In this document: positions 8,279-16,793 of the stretch, piece after piece
Position numbering within the stretch: the stretch's first letter is position 1
Layout of the letters: each line of letters begins with the position of its first letter
Assembly: GCF_001667115.1 (NCBI RefSeq)
Contig: NZ_LZIJ01000193.1
Location: forward strand, 59,078 to 123,077
Reading direction: 5' to 3'
Source of the DNA: Mycobacterium sp. 852002-51163_SCH5372311
GTDB taxonomy: Bacteria; Actinomycetota; Actinomycetes; Mycobacteriales; Mycobacteriaceae
DNA length: 64,000 nucleotides
Program-made: the position numbers and the translations under genes
Notes under the pieces: generated by a model
What the model was told of the DNA's origin: nothing
The model's database searches: none
What the model saw: only the letters and a program-made list of their open reading frames with translations

Positions 8279-8370
8279 CGCAGCCCGTACGCCGGTGATG
8301 CGAGTGACCAGTGTGGCCAATTGTGTACCGAGTCCAGCGGCGTTCCGGCCCGCTCGTGACACAGCCCGAG

Positions 8371-9498
8371 CTAAGTCCTTGCCCCGGTGAGCACTCGGTC
8401 CCAGCCTTCGACAGACTCTGGGCTACGCGGCCCCGGCCCGACATAGATGGCCGACGGGCGGACCAGCTTGCCGAGTCGCTTCTGCTCGAGAATGTGGGCG
8501 CACCACCCAGCAGTGCGGCCGCAGGTGAACATCGCCGGCATCATGTTGGCCGGCACTCGGGCGAAGTCCAGGATGACCGCGGCCCAGAACTCGACGTTGG
8601 TTTCGATCGGGTGGTCCGGACGACGGTCGCGCAGCTCCGACAGCGCGGCTTGTTCCAGCGCGACGGCGACGTCGTGGCGGGGCGCGCCCAGCCGTTCGGA
8701 CGCAGCGCGCAGCACCCGCGCACGGGGGTCTTCGGCACGGTAGACGCGGTGCCCGAAGCCCATCAGCTTTTCGCCGCGGTCCAGTATTCCCTTGACCAGT
8801 CCGCGGGCGTCGCCGGTGCGCTCCACCTCTTCCAGCATCGGTAGGACGCGAGCGGGCGCCCCGCCGTGCAGCGGTCCGCTCATCGCACCGATCGCACCGG
8901 ACAGTGCCGCCGCCACGTCGGCGCCGGTGGAGGCGATCACCCGCGCGGTGAACGTCGAGGCGTTCATGCCGTGTTCGGCGGCCGACACCCAGTAGGCGTC
9001 AATGGCCTCGATGTGGCGGGGATCCGGCTCGCCCTGCCAACGAGTCATGAAACGTGCTGTGACCGTTGAGCATTCGTCGATGATTCGCTGCGGGACGGCG
9101 GGCTGGTAGATACCGCGTGCGGACTGAGCGACGTAGGACAGCGCCATCACTGACGCACGGGCCAGCTGCTCGCGGGCGGTGTCGTCTTTGATGTCCAGCA
9201 GCGGCTTGTATCCCCAGATAGGCGCCAGCATCGCGAGACCGGCCTGGACGTCGACTCGCACGTCGCCGGTGTGGATCGGCAGCGGGAACGGCTCGGCCGG
9301 AGGCAGGCCGCTGCCGAACTTGCCGTCGACCAGCAACGCCCATACGTCACCGAATGTGATCTGCTGGTTGACCAGATCCTCGATATCGACACCGCGGTAG
9401 CGCAGCGCACCACCATCTTTGTCCGGCTCGGCGATCTCGGTGGTGAATGCCACCACTCCGTTGAGGCCAGGGACGAAATCTTCCGGGACCACAGTCAT
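8371..9498 (-). CDS. citA: Citrate synthase CitA
   Basis: The 375-residue protein condenses acetyl-CoA with oxaloacetate to citrate at the entry to the TCA cycle. Citrate-synthase active-site regions are present: GPLHGGAPARVL around residue 215 and GFGHRVYRAEDPRAR around 255, with the catalytic His and Asp region, plus the C-terminal arginine region. It closely follows M. tuberculosis CitA (Rv0889c) through its length. The ATG is at 9498. It is divergent from pdxH, with a perfect palindrome between them. A second citrate synthase, gltA2, lies 0.9 kb away. Confidence 0.95.
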   Translation of the reverse strand: MTVVPEDFVPGLNGVVAFTTEIAEPDKDGGALRYRGVDIEDLVNQQITFGDVWALLVDGKFGSGLPPAEPFPLPIHTGDVRVDVQAGLAMLAPIWGYKPLLDIKDDTAREQLARASVMALSYVAQSARGIYQPAVPQRIIDECSTVTARFMTRWQGEPDPRHIEAIDAYWVSAAEHGMNASTFTARVIASTGADVAAALSGAIGAMSGPLHGGAPARVLPMLEEVERTGDARGLVKGILDRGEKLMGFGHRVYRAEDPRARVLRAASERLGAPRHDVAVALEQAALSELRDRRPDHPIETNVEFWAAVILDFARVPANMMPAMFTCGRTAGWCAHILEQKRLGKLVRPSAIYVGPGPRSPESVEGWDRVLTGART

Positions 9499-9532
9499 AG
9501 GGAAAATTCTCGCACCCGCGTTCCGGCCGCAT

Positions 9533-9548
9533 GCTACCGGCCGGTAGC
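9533..9548. promoter_or_regulatory. 16-bp palindrome between citA and pdxH
   Basis: GCTACCGGCCGGTAGC is a perfect palindrome in the 72-bp divergent region. It lies 34 bp from the citA start and 22 bp from the pdxH start, and a further partial copy (GCCGGTAGCG) follows. It is placed to control both genes. The binding protein is unknown. Confidence 0.45.
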
Positions 9549-9570
9549 AAGCGCCGGTAGCGTTGGCGCA

Positions 9571-10230
9571 ATGGCAGGCCCAGACGAGCAGCAGCTGGCG
9601 CGGATGCGAGTGGAGTATGGGGCGGCGGAGAAAGACGGCAGCCCGGATCTGGACGCCGACTGGCTCGACGATGGTTGGCTTGCGTTGTTCCGCAAGTGGA
9701 TTGACGATGCCGAACAGGCCGGTATCGCCGAGCCCAACGCGTTTGTGCTGGCGACAGTCGCAGCGGGGAGGCCGGTGAGCCGATCGGTGTTGTGCAAGAA
9801 CGCCGACGAGACCGGCATCACATTCTTCACCAACTACGACTCGGACAAGGGCGCCGAGCTGGCGGCGACGCCGTACGCGTCGGCGACCTTTCCCTGGTAT
9901 CAGCTGGGGCGCCAGGTGCACGTCCGCGGCCCGGTGAGCAAGGTCGCCCCCCGCGTCACCGAGGACTACTGGTCGAAGCGGCCGCGCGGCTCCCAATTAG
10001 GCGCTTGGGCGTCACACCAGTCGCGGCCGATCGCCTCGCGCGCGGCGCTGCTGGGCCAGCTGGCAGAAGTGACGGCGCGGTTCGCCGACTCCGAGCACAT
10101 CCCGGTACCGCCGAACTGGGGCGGCTACCTCATCGGGCCTGAGGTGGTGGAATTCTGGCAGGGGCGGGAAAACCGGGTGCACAACCGGATCCGGGTGGTC
10201 GGGGATCGCGTCGAACGCCTCCAGCCCTGA
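9571..10230 (+). CDS. pdxH: Pyridoxamine 5'-phosphate oxidase
   Basis: PdxH oxidises pyridoxine or pyridoxamine phosphate to pyridoxal phosphate, using FMN and oxygen. The 219-residue protein shows the family order: WLALFRKWIDDA, then RPVSRSVLCKNADETGITFFTNYDSDKG (residues about 70-97), RQVHVRGPVSKV, the substrate-binding SQLGAWASHQSRPI and the C-terminal WGGYLIGPEVVEFWQGRENRVHNRI. The ATG is at 9571; an open frame upstream is antisense to citA and is not used. M. tuberculosis has pdxH elsewhere (Rv2607), so its position between the two citrate synthase genes differs from that species. Confidence 0.93.
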   Translation: MAGPDEQQLARMRVEYGAAEKDGSPDLDADWLDDGWLALFRKWIDDAEQAGIAEPNAFVLATVAAGRPVSRSVLCKNADETGITFFTNYDSDKGAELAATPYASATFPWYQLGRQVHVRGPVSKVAPRVTEDYWSKRPRGSQLGAWASHQSRPIASRAALLGQLAEVTARFADSEHIPVPPNWGGYLIGPEVVEFWQGRENRVHNRIRVVGDRVERLQP

Positions 10231-10410
10231 GTTGGCTCGCGGCCGTCGCCCACTTCGGCCCGGCAGGGCGCGATTCGGTGCGCTCGCAAAGTGCAGACCT
10301 GCAGTTTCCACCCCGGGCAGACACGGGGCCGCGATAACGACTACCTTCACCTATACGCACTAGACGCACCTGGTGTGGCAGCCATGTCAGCAGAGCGCAA
10401 AGGGGTTCTC

Positions 10411-11706
10411 GTGGCCGACAACGACGACACCGCCAACCTCCGGTACCCGGGCGGTGAGGTGGACCTGCAGATCGTGCACGCCACCGAGGGGAACGACGGC
10501 ATTGCGCTCGGCCCGTTGTTGGCCAAGACCGGATACACCACATTCGACGTCGGCTACGGCAATACCGCCGCCTGCAAGAGCGCCATTACCTATATCGACG
10601 GCGACGCCGGCATTCTGCGCTACCGCGGCTATCCGATTGAGCAGCTCGCCGAGAAATCGACCTTCATCGAGGTCAGCTACCTGCTGATTTACGGTGAGCT
10701 TCCGAACACCGAGCAGCTCGCCGAGTTCACCCACCGGATCCAGCGCCACACCATGTTGCACGAGGATCTGAAGCGGTTCTTCGACGGCTTTCCGCGTAAT
10801 GCGCACCCGATGCCGGTGTTGTCGAGCGTGGTGAACGCATTGAGCGCCTATTACCAAGACGCGCTCGACCCGATCGACAATGGCCAGGTCGAACTGTCGA
10901 CTATTCGCCTGCTGGCCAAGCTGCCCACCATCGCCGCGTACGCCTACAAGAAATCGGTCGGCCAGCCCTTCCTCTACCCGGACAACTCGCTGTCGCTGGT
11001 GGAGAACTTCCTGCGGATGACGTTCGGCTTTCCGGCGGAGCCCTATGAGCCCGATCCCGAGGTGGTGCGGGCGCTGGACATGCTGTTCATCCTGCATGCC
11101 GACCACGAACAGAACTGTTCGACGTCGACGGTGCGGCTGGTGGGTTCGTCGCGTGCCAACCTGTTCACCTCAATCTCGGGCGGCATCAATGCGCTGTGGG
11201 GCCCACTGCACGGCGGGGCCAACCAGGCGGTGCTCGAAATGCTCGAGGAGATCCGCGAGAGTGACGACGACGTCAATGAATTCGTCCGGAAAGTGAAGAA
11301 CCGAGAAGCCGGCGTCAAGCTGATGGGCTTCGGCCACCGGGTCTACAAGAACTACGATCCTCGCGCCCGCATCGTCAAGGAGCAGGCCGACAAGATCCTG
11401 TCCAAGCTCGGCGGCGACGACGACCTGCTGGACATCGCCAAGCAACTCGAAGAGGCGGCGCTGACCGACGACTACTTCATCGAGCGCAAGCTGTACCCGA
11501 ATGTCGACTTCTATACCGGCCTGATCTACCGGGCCCTCGGCTTCCCGACCCGCATGTTCACCGTGCTGTTCGCGTTGGGCCGCTTGCCTGGCTGGATCGC
11601 GCACTGGCGGGAGATGCACGACGAGGGCGATAGCAAGATCGGGCGTCCGCGCCAGATCTACACCGGCTACACAGAGCGGAACTACGCCGCCATCGACGGC
11701 CGCTAA
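10411..11706 (+). CDS. gltA2: Citrate synthase GltA2
   Basis: This is the main TCA-cycle citrate synthase, 431 residues, nearly colinear with Rv0896. Visible motifs are ILRYRGYPIEQLAEKS, the histidine region LHADHEQNCSTSTVR, GPLHGGANQAVLEM, the catalytic GFGHRVYKNYDPRA and the C-terminal GRPRQIYTGY. I chose the GTG at 10411 because the protein then begins at the same place as the M. tuberculosis enzyme (MADNDDTANLRYPGG) and AAAGGGG lies just upstream. An upstream extension of 40 codons has no family similarity. The 180-bp leader probably holds the promoter. A long hairpin follows the stop. Confidence 0.96.
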   Translation: MADNDDTANLRYPGGEVDLQIVHATEGNDGIALGPLLAKTGYTTFDVGYGNTAACKSAITYIDGDAGILRYRGYPIEQLAEKSTFIEVSYLLIYGELPNTEQLAEFTHRIQRHTMLHEDLKRFFDGFPRNAHPMPVLSSVVNALSAYYQDALDPIDNGQVELSTIRLLAKLPTIAAYAYKKSVGQPFLYPDNSLSLVENFLRMTFGFPAEPYEPDPEVVRALDMLFILHADHEQNCSTSTVRLVGSSRANLFTSISGGINALWGPLHGGANQAVLEMLEEIRESDDDVNEFVRKVKNREAGVKLMGFGHRVYKNYDPRARIVKEQADKILSKLGGDDDLLDIAKQLEEAALTDDYFIERKLYPNVDFYTGLIYRALGFPTRMFTVLFALGRLPGWIAHWREMHDEGDSKIGRPRQIYTGYTERNYAAIDGR

Positions 11707-11715
11707 TACTTCTGC

Positions 11716-11774
11716 CGAGCAGTCGCAAAATCGCATGAAGAGGGCGCCATTTAGGCGATTTTGCGTCTGCTCGC
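11716..11774. terminator. GAGCAGACGC-family hairpin after gltA2
   Basis: The arms CGAGCAGTCGCAAAATCGC (11716-11734) and its near-complement at 11755-11773 pair with one mismatch around a 20-nt loop. It lies between the convergent ends of gltA2 and the FAD oxidoreductase, and the right arm encodes the last residues (RRKIA) of the latter. No T-run follows. It probably acts as a bidirectional terminator, one of four copies in the window. Confidence 0.65.
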
Positions 11775-13352
11775 GAGGGAAGCCAGCACGGCCATCGCGG
11801 CGTTGTGACCGCCGATACCCGACACCGCCCCGCCTCGCCGAGCGCCGGAGCCGCACAACATGATTCGGGCGTGGTCAGTGGCGACGCCCCATCGCCGCGC
11901 GGGCGTGTCCAGCGGGTCGTCCCCGTCGGCGAACGGCCACGACAACCCGCCGTGGAAGATGTTGCCCGCAGTCATCCGAAGTGTGCGCTGCAAATCCAGA
12001 GTGGTCGTCGTCTCGATGCACGGCCGACCGTGCGCATCGGTCATCAGCAGATCCTGAATCGGCTCGGCCAGAACGCAATTCAGCGAAGCCAACACCGCGT
12101 CGGTTAGCTGGCCGGACGACCCCCCGGCGCTCGACAGCCCGTGCGGCGTGTGCAGCCCGAACACCGTCATGGTCTGAGCGCCCGACTCGCGCAGCGCGCT
12201 TGACAAGATACTGGGGTCCGTCAGCGAATGGCAATACGCCTCGCACGGCAAGGGATTCGGAAGTTGTCCGGTGGCCGCCTGAGAGTAGGCGCCGTCCAGT
12301 TGGGTCCAGGTCTCGTTGATGTGGAACGTCCCCGTGAAGGCCTGCCGGGACGTGACGCTCTCGTCGGGCAGGCGCGGCAGTTGGCGCAACACCATGTTCA
12401 CCTTGACTTGTGCGCCCGGGTCGACTGGCGGCGCGGGTTCACCGAGCAACTCGGCCAGCACCGCCGGTGTGACACCGGCCAGCACGAAGCTCCCGGCGAT
12501 GACGTGTTCGTCATCGCCGGTGCGGTAGTGCACCTCACCGTCTGAGCTGATAGCGAAAACGTCTGCGCCAGTGACTATTTCGGCTCCGTACCGGATGGCC
12601 GCCGCGGACAGCGCAGCGGTCACCGAGCCCATGCCGCCGACCGGGACGTTCCACTCGCCGGTGCCGCCGCCGAGCACGTGGTAGAGGAAGCAGATGTTCT
12701 GCCGCAGCGACTCGTCGTCGAGGCGGGCGAATGTTCCGATCAACGCGTCGGTGGCGATTACTCCGCGAACCAGGTCGTTACTTACGGCATCGGCGATGGC
12801 ATGCCCGATCGGCTCGTCCATCATCGCCCTCCAGGCAGCCGCCCCGTCGGGATCTTCAAGGACGCGGCGTCGCGCTTCCTCCCGGGTGGGTAGCGGTTCG
12901 ATAAGCGTCGGCCAGAGCCGCTTGGTCACCAGCTGGCAGCGTCGGTAGAACTCGGCGAATTCGCGCCGATCACCGGCGGCGCCGACGGCGGCAAATGTGT
13001 CGTACTGCGGCCCGACGAGCAGGCCGGTGCGACCGGCGGTCGCCGGGTCCGGGGTGTACGACGAAAACTGCCGCCGGGCCAGCCGAACGGGTGCTCCCAA
13101 GTCCTCGAGGATGCGCGACGGCAGGAGGCTGACGAGGTAGGAGTAGCGCGAAACCCGTACGTCGACGCCGTCGAACGCCTGCGCCGATACCGCGGCCCCG
13201 CCGGTGTGTTCCAGCCGCTCGAGCAACCGCACCCGCAGGCCCGCGCGGGCCAGATAAGCGGCCGCGGCTAGGCCGTTGTGCCCACCGCCGACGACGACGA
13301 CATCGACGACATCGAAGACATCGACGTCCTGCGCGCCGTCGCCCAGAGCCAT
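11751..13352 (-). CDS. Phytoene-desaturase-like FAD oxidoreductase (Rv0897c-like)
   Basis: The 533-residue protein belongs to the NAD(P)/FAD-dependent amine-oxidase/phytoene desaturase superfamily. The FAD-binding VVVVGGGHNGLAAAAYLARAG is near residues 17-37, GGAAVSAQAF follows, GGMGSVTAALSAAA is mid-protein, and the C-terminal FAD signature ends in GIGGHNAAMAVLASLASRRK. Its substrate is unknown. The N-terminus before the FAD motif is made by three 9-bp repeats (13299-13325, encoding VDVFDVVDV), so the true start is slightly uncertain. It begins 3 bp after the DUF2630 gene stop, making an operon. Confidence 0.88.
   Translation of the reverse strand: MALGDGAQDVDVFDVVDVVVVGGGHNGLAAAAYLARAGLRVRLLERLEHTGGAAVSAQAFDGVDVRVSRYSYLVSLLPSRILEDLGAPVRLARRQFSSYTPDPATAGRTGLLVGPQYDTFAAVGAAGDRREFAEFYRRCQLVTKRLWPTLIEPLPTREEARRRVLEDPDGAAAWRAMMDEPIGHAIADAVSNDLVRGVIATDALIGTFARLDDESLRQNICFLYHVLGGGTGEWNVPVGGMGSVTAALSAAAIRYGAEIVTGADVFAISSDGEVHYRTGDDEHVIAGSFVLAGVTPAVLAELLGEPAPPVDPGAQVKVNMVLRQLPRLPDESVTSRQAFTGTFHINETWTQLDGAYSQAATGQLPNPLPCEAYCHSLTDPSILSSALRESGAQTMTVFGLHTPHGLSSAGGSSGQLTDAVLASLNCVLAEPIQDLLMTDAHGRPCIETTTTLDLQRTLRMTAGNIFHGGLSWPFADGDDPLDTPARRWGVATDHARIMLCGSGARRGGAVSGIGGHNAAMAVLASLASRRKIA
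13299..13325. repeat. Three 9-bp repeats at oxidoreductase N-terminus
   Basis: GACATCGAC, GACATCGAA and GACATCGAC lie in tandem (plus-strand reading). They encode the acidic/hydrophobic stretch VDVFDVVDV directly before the FAD motif of the oxidoreductase. In-frame repeats of this size can change copy number without breaking the gene. Confidence 0.6.
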
Positions 13353-13355
13353 TCG

Positions 13356-13610
13356 CTAGCCGAGGTAGCCTTCGACTTCGTCGGCCGGTCGCACGCTCGC
13401 TTCGCGCGGGTCACCCCCGGAGTCGCGCAGCGCCCGCCGCTGTCGCAGCAGGTCCCAGCACTGATCCAGCTCGGTCTCCAGCCGGCGCAGCCGATCGTGC
13501 TCCTCGGAGGTGCCGATGTCGCCGCGCTGCAGCTGCGCCCGTAGTTCTTTCTCTTCGGCGACCAGGTCGCGGATGTGCGCCATGGTCTCGCTGTCGGTCG
13601 GTTCAGCCAT
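13356..13610 (-). CDS. DUF2630 small coiled-coil protein (Rv0898c-like)
   Basis: The 84-residue protein is almost entirely charged and helical. The pattern IRDLVAEEKELRAQLQRGDI, then DRLRRLETELDQCWDLLRQRRALR, is the DUF2630 signature and predicts a helical hairpin or coiled coil. A short tail (RPADEVEGYLG) closes it. Function unknown. The ATG is at 13610. It heads the operon with the FAD oxidoreductase gene, whose ATG comes 3 bp after this stop. It is divergent from the kinase gene, with 79 bp between their starts. Confidence 0.85.
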   Translation of the reverse strand: MAEPTDSETMAHIRDLVAEEKELRAQLQRGDIGTSEEHDRLRRLETELDQCWDLLRQRRALRDSGGDPREASVRPADEVEGYLG

Positions 13611-13689
13611 CGCTCCAGTGTGCCGCACGGGTGTCCGGGTGAAGGCATTGTCGACGTGCCGGCTCAATGGCGGCGGGTACGGTCGGCGG

Positions 13690-15414
13690 GTGGTTGTTGG
13701 GTTGGGTGTGGGTTCGGTGTTTGCCGGGTATCGGGTGGAGCGGGTGTTGGGTGCCGGTGGGATGGGCACGGTGTATTTGGCGCGTAATCCTGATTTGCCG
13801 CGGTTTGAGGCGATCAAGGTGCTTTCGGCGGAGTTGTCGCGGGATGCGGATTTTCGGGCGCGGTTTGTCCGGGAGGCCGATGTGGCGGCGGGGTTGGATC
13901 ATCCGAATGTGGTGGCGATTTATCGGCGGGGGGAGTTTGAGGGTCAGCTGTGGATTGCGATGCAGTTCGTTGATGGCACCGATGCTGATGAGGCGTTGCG
14001 TGCTGGGGCGATGACGCCGGTGCGTGCGGTGCATGTGGTCAGTGAGGTGGCCAAGGCGCTCGATTATGCCCATGAGCGCAAGGTGGTGCATCGCGATGTC
14101 AAGCCGGGCAATTTTTTGTTGTCGGGTCCGGTGGGGCCTGAGGAGCGGGTGTTGTTGGGGGACTTCGGGATTGCGCGTGCTCTTGATGATGCGAAGTTGA
14201 CGGCGACGGGGTCGTTTATGGCTACGGTCAGTTATGCCGCGCCGGAGGTGTTGGCCGGTGAGTCTTTTGATGGTCGCGCTGATGTGTATTCGTTGGGGTG
14301 CACGTTGTTTCGGTTGTTGAGCGGTGTGCCGCCGTTCGCGTCGGCCAATGGGATGGCCGCGGTGATCGCGGCGCATTTGACGGCGCCGCCGCCGCGGGTC
14401 AGTGATGTGGTGCCGGCGTTGTCGATGCGCATGGATGAGGTGATCGCCAAGGCGATGGCCAAAGATCCTGCGGCGCGGTTTGTGTCGGCGCGTAAGTTCG
14501 CTGCTGCGGCGGCCCAGGCGTTGGGTGCGGAGGACACCACGGTGGCGTTGCGGGCGGTTCCCGGGGTGGCGGTGGCCCCGTATGCGCCGGCGCCGACGGC
14601 GGCGGCCACCGCGGGTTGGGCGCCACAGCAGGTGGGTCCACCACCGTGGGCGCCGCCGCCGGGGCCCTTCGCGCCGCCTCGGCGCCCTCGTGGCCGCTGG
14701 CTGGCTGCGGCGACGGCACTACTGGTGGTGGCCGCCACCGCAATCGGCGTCACCCTGCTGGCGCGCAGCGGACGTCACGCCACTCCCGCAACAGCGACCC
14801 CCACGTCGTCCACCACACCACCCACCGTCGGCGCCTCCGCCCTGCTGGGGCTGATCCTGCCCGCCCAGCAGGCGGCCGACATCATCGGCGCCCCGAAGAT
14901 GGTGGTCACGCGGTCTCTGGGCCAGGTGGCCGACGACTCCGGAGCGGAGACACTGTTCGGCAAAGACGTGGACTGCGTCGGCGCGTTCCTGCCGGCTCAG
15001 CACAGCACCTATGCCAACACCGGGTGGACCGCGGCGCGGGTGCAAGATCTCAGCGACGGCAACGCGACCCCGATGTATGCCGTCTATCAGGCGGTGATCA
15101 CCTTCCGCAGCGCAGACGCGGCCCGGAAAGCGTTCTCAGATCAGGTGTTACCGCAGTGGTCCAAGTGCTCGGGCCGGACGATCTCCGTGACGATCCCCGG
15201 CCTGCCGCCGCAGCGCACCACTTTCGGTCCGCTCAACGACGCCAATGGCATCGTCTCGATGGCACAGACCAAGGACGACATCAACGGGTGGAGATGCCAG
15301 CGGGCCATCACCACCCGCAGCAACGTCGTGATCGATGTCAACGCCTGCCGTGCAGACCTGGCCAACCAGGGCATCGATGTCCTGAACGCGATCGCGGCGA
15401 AGATCCCGCAATAA
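13690..15414 (+). CDS. PknH-like transmembrane Ser/Thr protein kinase
   Basis: The 574-residue protein has an N-terminal Hanks kinase (about 10-275): glycine loop GAGGMGTVYLA, Lys near 43, HRDVKPGN near 134, DFGIA near 158 and APE near 184. A proline/alanine-rich linker leads to one membrane segment at about 336-357. The extracellular part (378-574) resembles the PknH sensor domain and has several cysteines. It should sense an external signal and phosphorylate cytoplasmic targets. I start at the GTG at 13690. The kinase half is unusually rich in G and T at third codon positions (ttg, ggt, gat, ttt), while the sensor half has the usual C-rich codons. M. tuberculosis has arfABC at this place. 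Confidence 0.9.
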   Translation: MVVGLGVGSVFAGYRVERVLGAGGMGTVYLARNPDLPRFEAIKVLSAELSRDADFRARFVREADVAAGLDHPNVVAIYRRGEFEGQLWIAMQFVDGTDADEALRAGAMTPVRAVHVVSEVAKALDYAHERKVVHRDVKPGNFLLSGPVGPEERVLLGDFGIARALDDAKLTATGSFMATVSYAAPEVLAGESFDGRADVYSLGCTLFRLLSGVPPFASANGMAAVIAAHLTAPPPRVSDVVPALSMRMDEVIAKAMAKDPAARFVSARKFAAAAAQALGAEDTTVALRAVPGVAVAPYAPAPTAAATAGWAPQQVGPPPWAPPPGPFAPPRRPRGRWLAAATALLVVAATAIGVTLLARSGRHATPATATPTSSTTPPTVGASALLGLILPAQQAADIIGAPKMVVTRSLGQVADDSGAETLFGKDVDCVGAFLPAQHSTYANTGWTAARVQDLSDGNATPMYAVYQAVITFRSADAARKAFSDQVLPQWSKCSGRTISVTIPGLPPQRTTFGPLNDANGIVSMAQTKDDINGWRCQRAITTRSNVVIDVNACRADLANQGIDVLNAIAAKIPQ

Positions 15415-15423
15415 CCGGCAGAT

Positions 15424-16767
15424 TTAACTGGGACCGGGAAGACGCAGCACTAACCGGGCACCTCCCAGCGGGCTGTTCTCCAGCGACGCCGTTCCACCAT
15501 GCAGGTGGGCCTGTTGGGCCACCAAAGCCAGGCCCAGCCCCGACCCGGAATGGGATGCCGTCGACCCGCGGGAGAATCGTTCGAACACCACTTGGCGTTC
15601 CTCTTCGGGCACGCCGCTGCCGTTGTCGTCGATGGCGATCTCCACTCCGGCCCGTGAGCTGACCGCGGACAGCTGGACCTCGGTGGCGCCGCCATGCTTG
15701 ACGGCGTTGGCGATGGCATTGTCGACGGCCAGCCGCAACCCGGCCGGCAACCCCACGATGATGCAGGTGGGCGACGGCACCAGCGAGACGTCCAGGTCCG
15801 GGTAAATCCGGGTGGCGTCATGGGCGGCACGGTCCAGCAGGTCGGTGATGTCGACCGGCACATGGTCGTCGGACGTGGAGAGTTCGCCCTGGGCCAACCG
15901 CTCCAGCGCGCTCAGGGTGGCCTCGATCCGCGACTGGGTCCGGATGACGTCGTTGAGCACTTCTTTGCGCTGGTCATCGGGCAGGTCCAGGGTGGCCAGC
16001 ACTTCCAGGTTGGTGCGCATTGCGGTCAGCGGGGTGCGCAGCTCGTGTGAGGACACCGCGGCGAAGTCGCGGGCCGAGGCGAGGGCCTCCTTAGTCCGGT
16101 TCTGTTCGTCCCAGATGCGCTGCAACATGCCACGCATCGCCTCGGCGATCTCGATGGCTTCACTGGCGCCGTGTACTTCGACCTGTGGCGCCTCGTCGCC
16201 CGCGTCGATATTCCGGGTCTGCTGGGCCAGTTGTTTGAACGGGCGCACCGCGAATATGGCCAGCAGCCACGCGAACACCGCCGCCGCACTGATGGCGAAG
16301 CCACAGATCAACAGCACCCGGCGGTGCAGGTTGTTGGTCTCGGCGATGGTGGCGTCGTAGGTGGCGCCGACGGCCACCGACGTCGGCTCGGGTCCGGGGA
16401 TTTCCACCGTCCGCACCCGGTAACGCACCCCCCGTACGTAGGTGTCGGCGTAGTCGGCTTGCAGCTTGGGCAGCGTGACGTCGTCGGAACTCGACTTGAC
16501 CGTGTCGCCGCGGCGGACCGTGATGATGGCACCCCGGTCGTTGGGCGAACGCGGAATCGCGTCAAGGCCGCGCGGCAGGAACGGGATGGCGAAACCCGCG
16601 GCCTCGTCCAGGCGGCGGTCCAGGCGCTCCTTGCGGTCGTTGGTGATGCCGAACCAGACGATGGTTCCGACGATGAGCACCGGGATCGCGGCGCCGATGG
16701 CGGTCGCCACCACCACCCGGGTACGCAACGAAGGCGTACGGGCAACAATCCGCGACAGAAGGCTCAT
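15424..16767 (-). CDS. prrB: Sensor histidine kinase PrrB
   Basis: The 447-residue membrane kinase follows M. tuberculosis PrrB (Rv0902c) closely. There is a membrane segment at about 15-40, a periplasmic loop and a second segment at about 148-170. Next come a HAMP region (RPFKQLAQQT), the phospho-acceptor motif SSHELRTPLTAMRTN, and the ATP-binding N, G1 and G2 boxes (DNAIANAVKHGG, DDNGSGVP, GSGLGLALV). It phosphorylates PrrA; the pair is linked to growth in macrophages and nitrogen and hypoxia responses. I use the ATG at 16767; a GTG one codon upstream is also possible. It follows prrA by 26 bp. Confidence 0.94.
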   Translation of the reverse strand: MSLLSRIVARTPSLRTRVVVATAIGAAIPVLIVGTIVWFGITNDRKERLDRRLDEAAGFAIPFLPRGLDAIPRSPNDRGAIITVRRGDTVKSSSDDVTLPKLQADYADTYVRGVRYRVRTVEIPGPEPTSVAVGATYDATIAETNNLHRRVLLICGFAISAAAVFAWLLAIFAVRPFKQLAQQTRNIDAGDEAPQVEVHGASEAIEIAEAMRGMLQRIWDEQNRTKEALASARDFAAVSSHELRTPLTAMRTNLEVLATLDLPDDQRKEVLNDVIRTQSRIEATLSALERLAQGELSTSDDHVPVDITDLLDRAAHDATRIYPDLDVSLVPSPTCIIVGLPAGLRLAVDNAIANAVKHGGATEVQLSAVSSRAGVEIAIDDNGSGVPEEERQVVFERFSRGSTASHSGSGLGLALVAQQAHLHGGTASLENSPLGGARLVLRLPGPS

Positions 16768-16793
16768 CACTGGTACTTACTGATCCGCTCAAT

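Larger units (their letters stand above)
7771..8370. other. 600-bp gene-free segment with repeats
   Basis: No protein-like reading frame is convincing here; open frames reflect the repeats. In M. tuberculosis the sphingomyelinase gene Rv0888 lies between the homologues of the flanking genes, but it is absent here. The segment holds a 200-bp array of 20-bp units (7911-8110) and a long hairpin (8216-8278), listed separately. The first 140 bp should contain the promoter of the VOC gene. Confidence 0.6.

Noticed and set aside
8114..8844. Several frames between the repeat array and citA
   Set aside because: They cross the hairpin and run into citA in antisense; no family pattern or start signal.
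10291..10410. Longer GltA2 starting at 10291
   Set aside because: The extra 40 residues have no similarity to citrate synthases, and the GTG at 10411 has a ribosome binding site and matches the known N-terminus.
13603..14376. 257-residue open frame antisense to the kinase gene
   Set aside because: It is open because of the unusual T/G-rich third positions of the kinase gene; the product is an arginine/histidine-rich sequence with no protein-like features.
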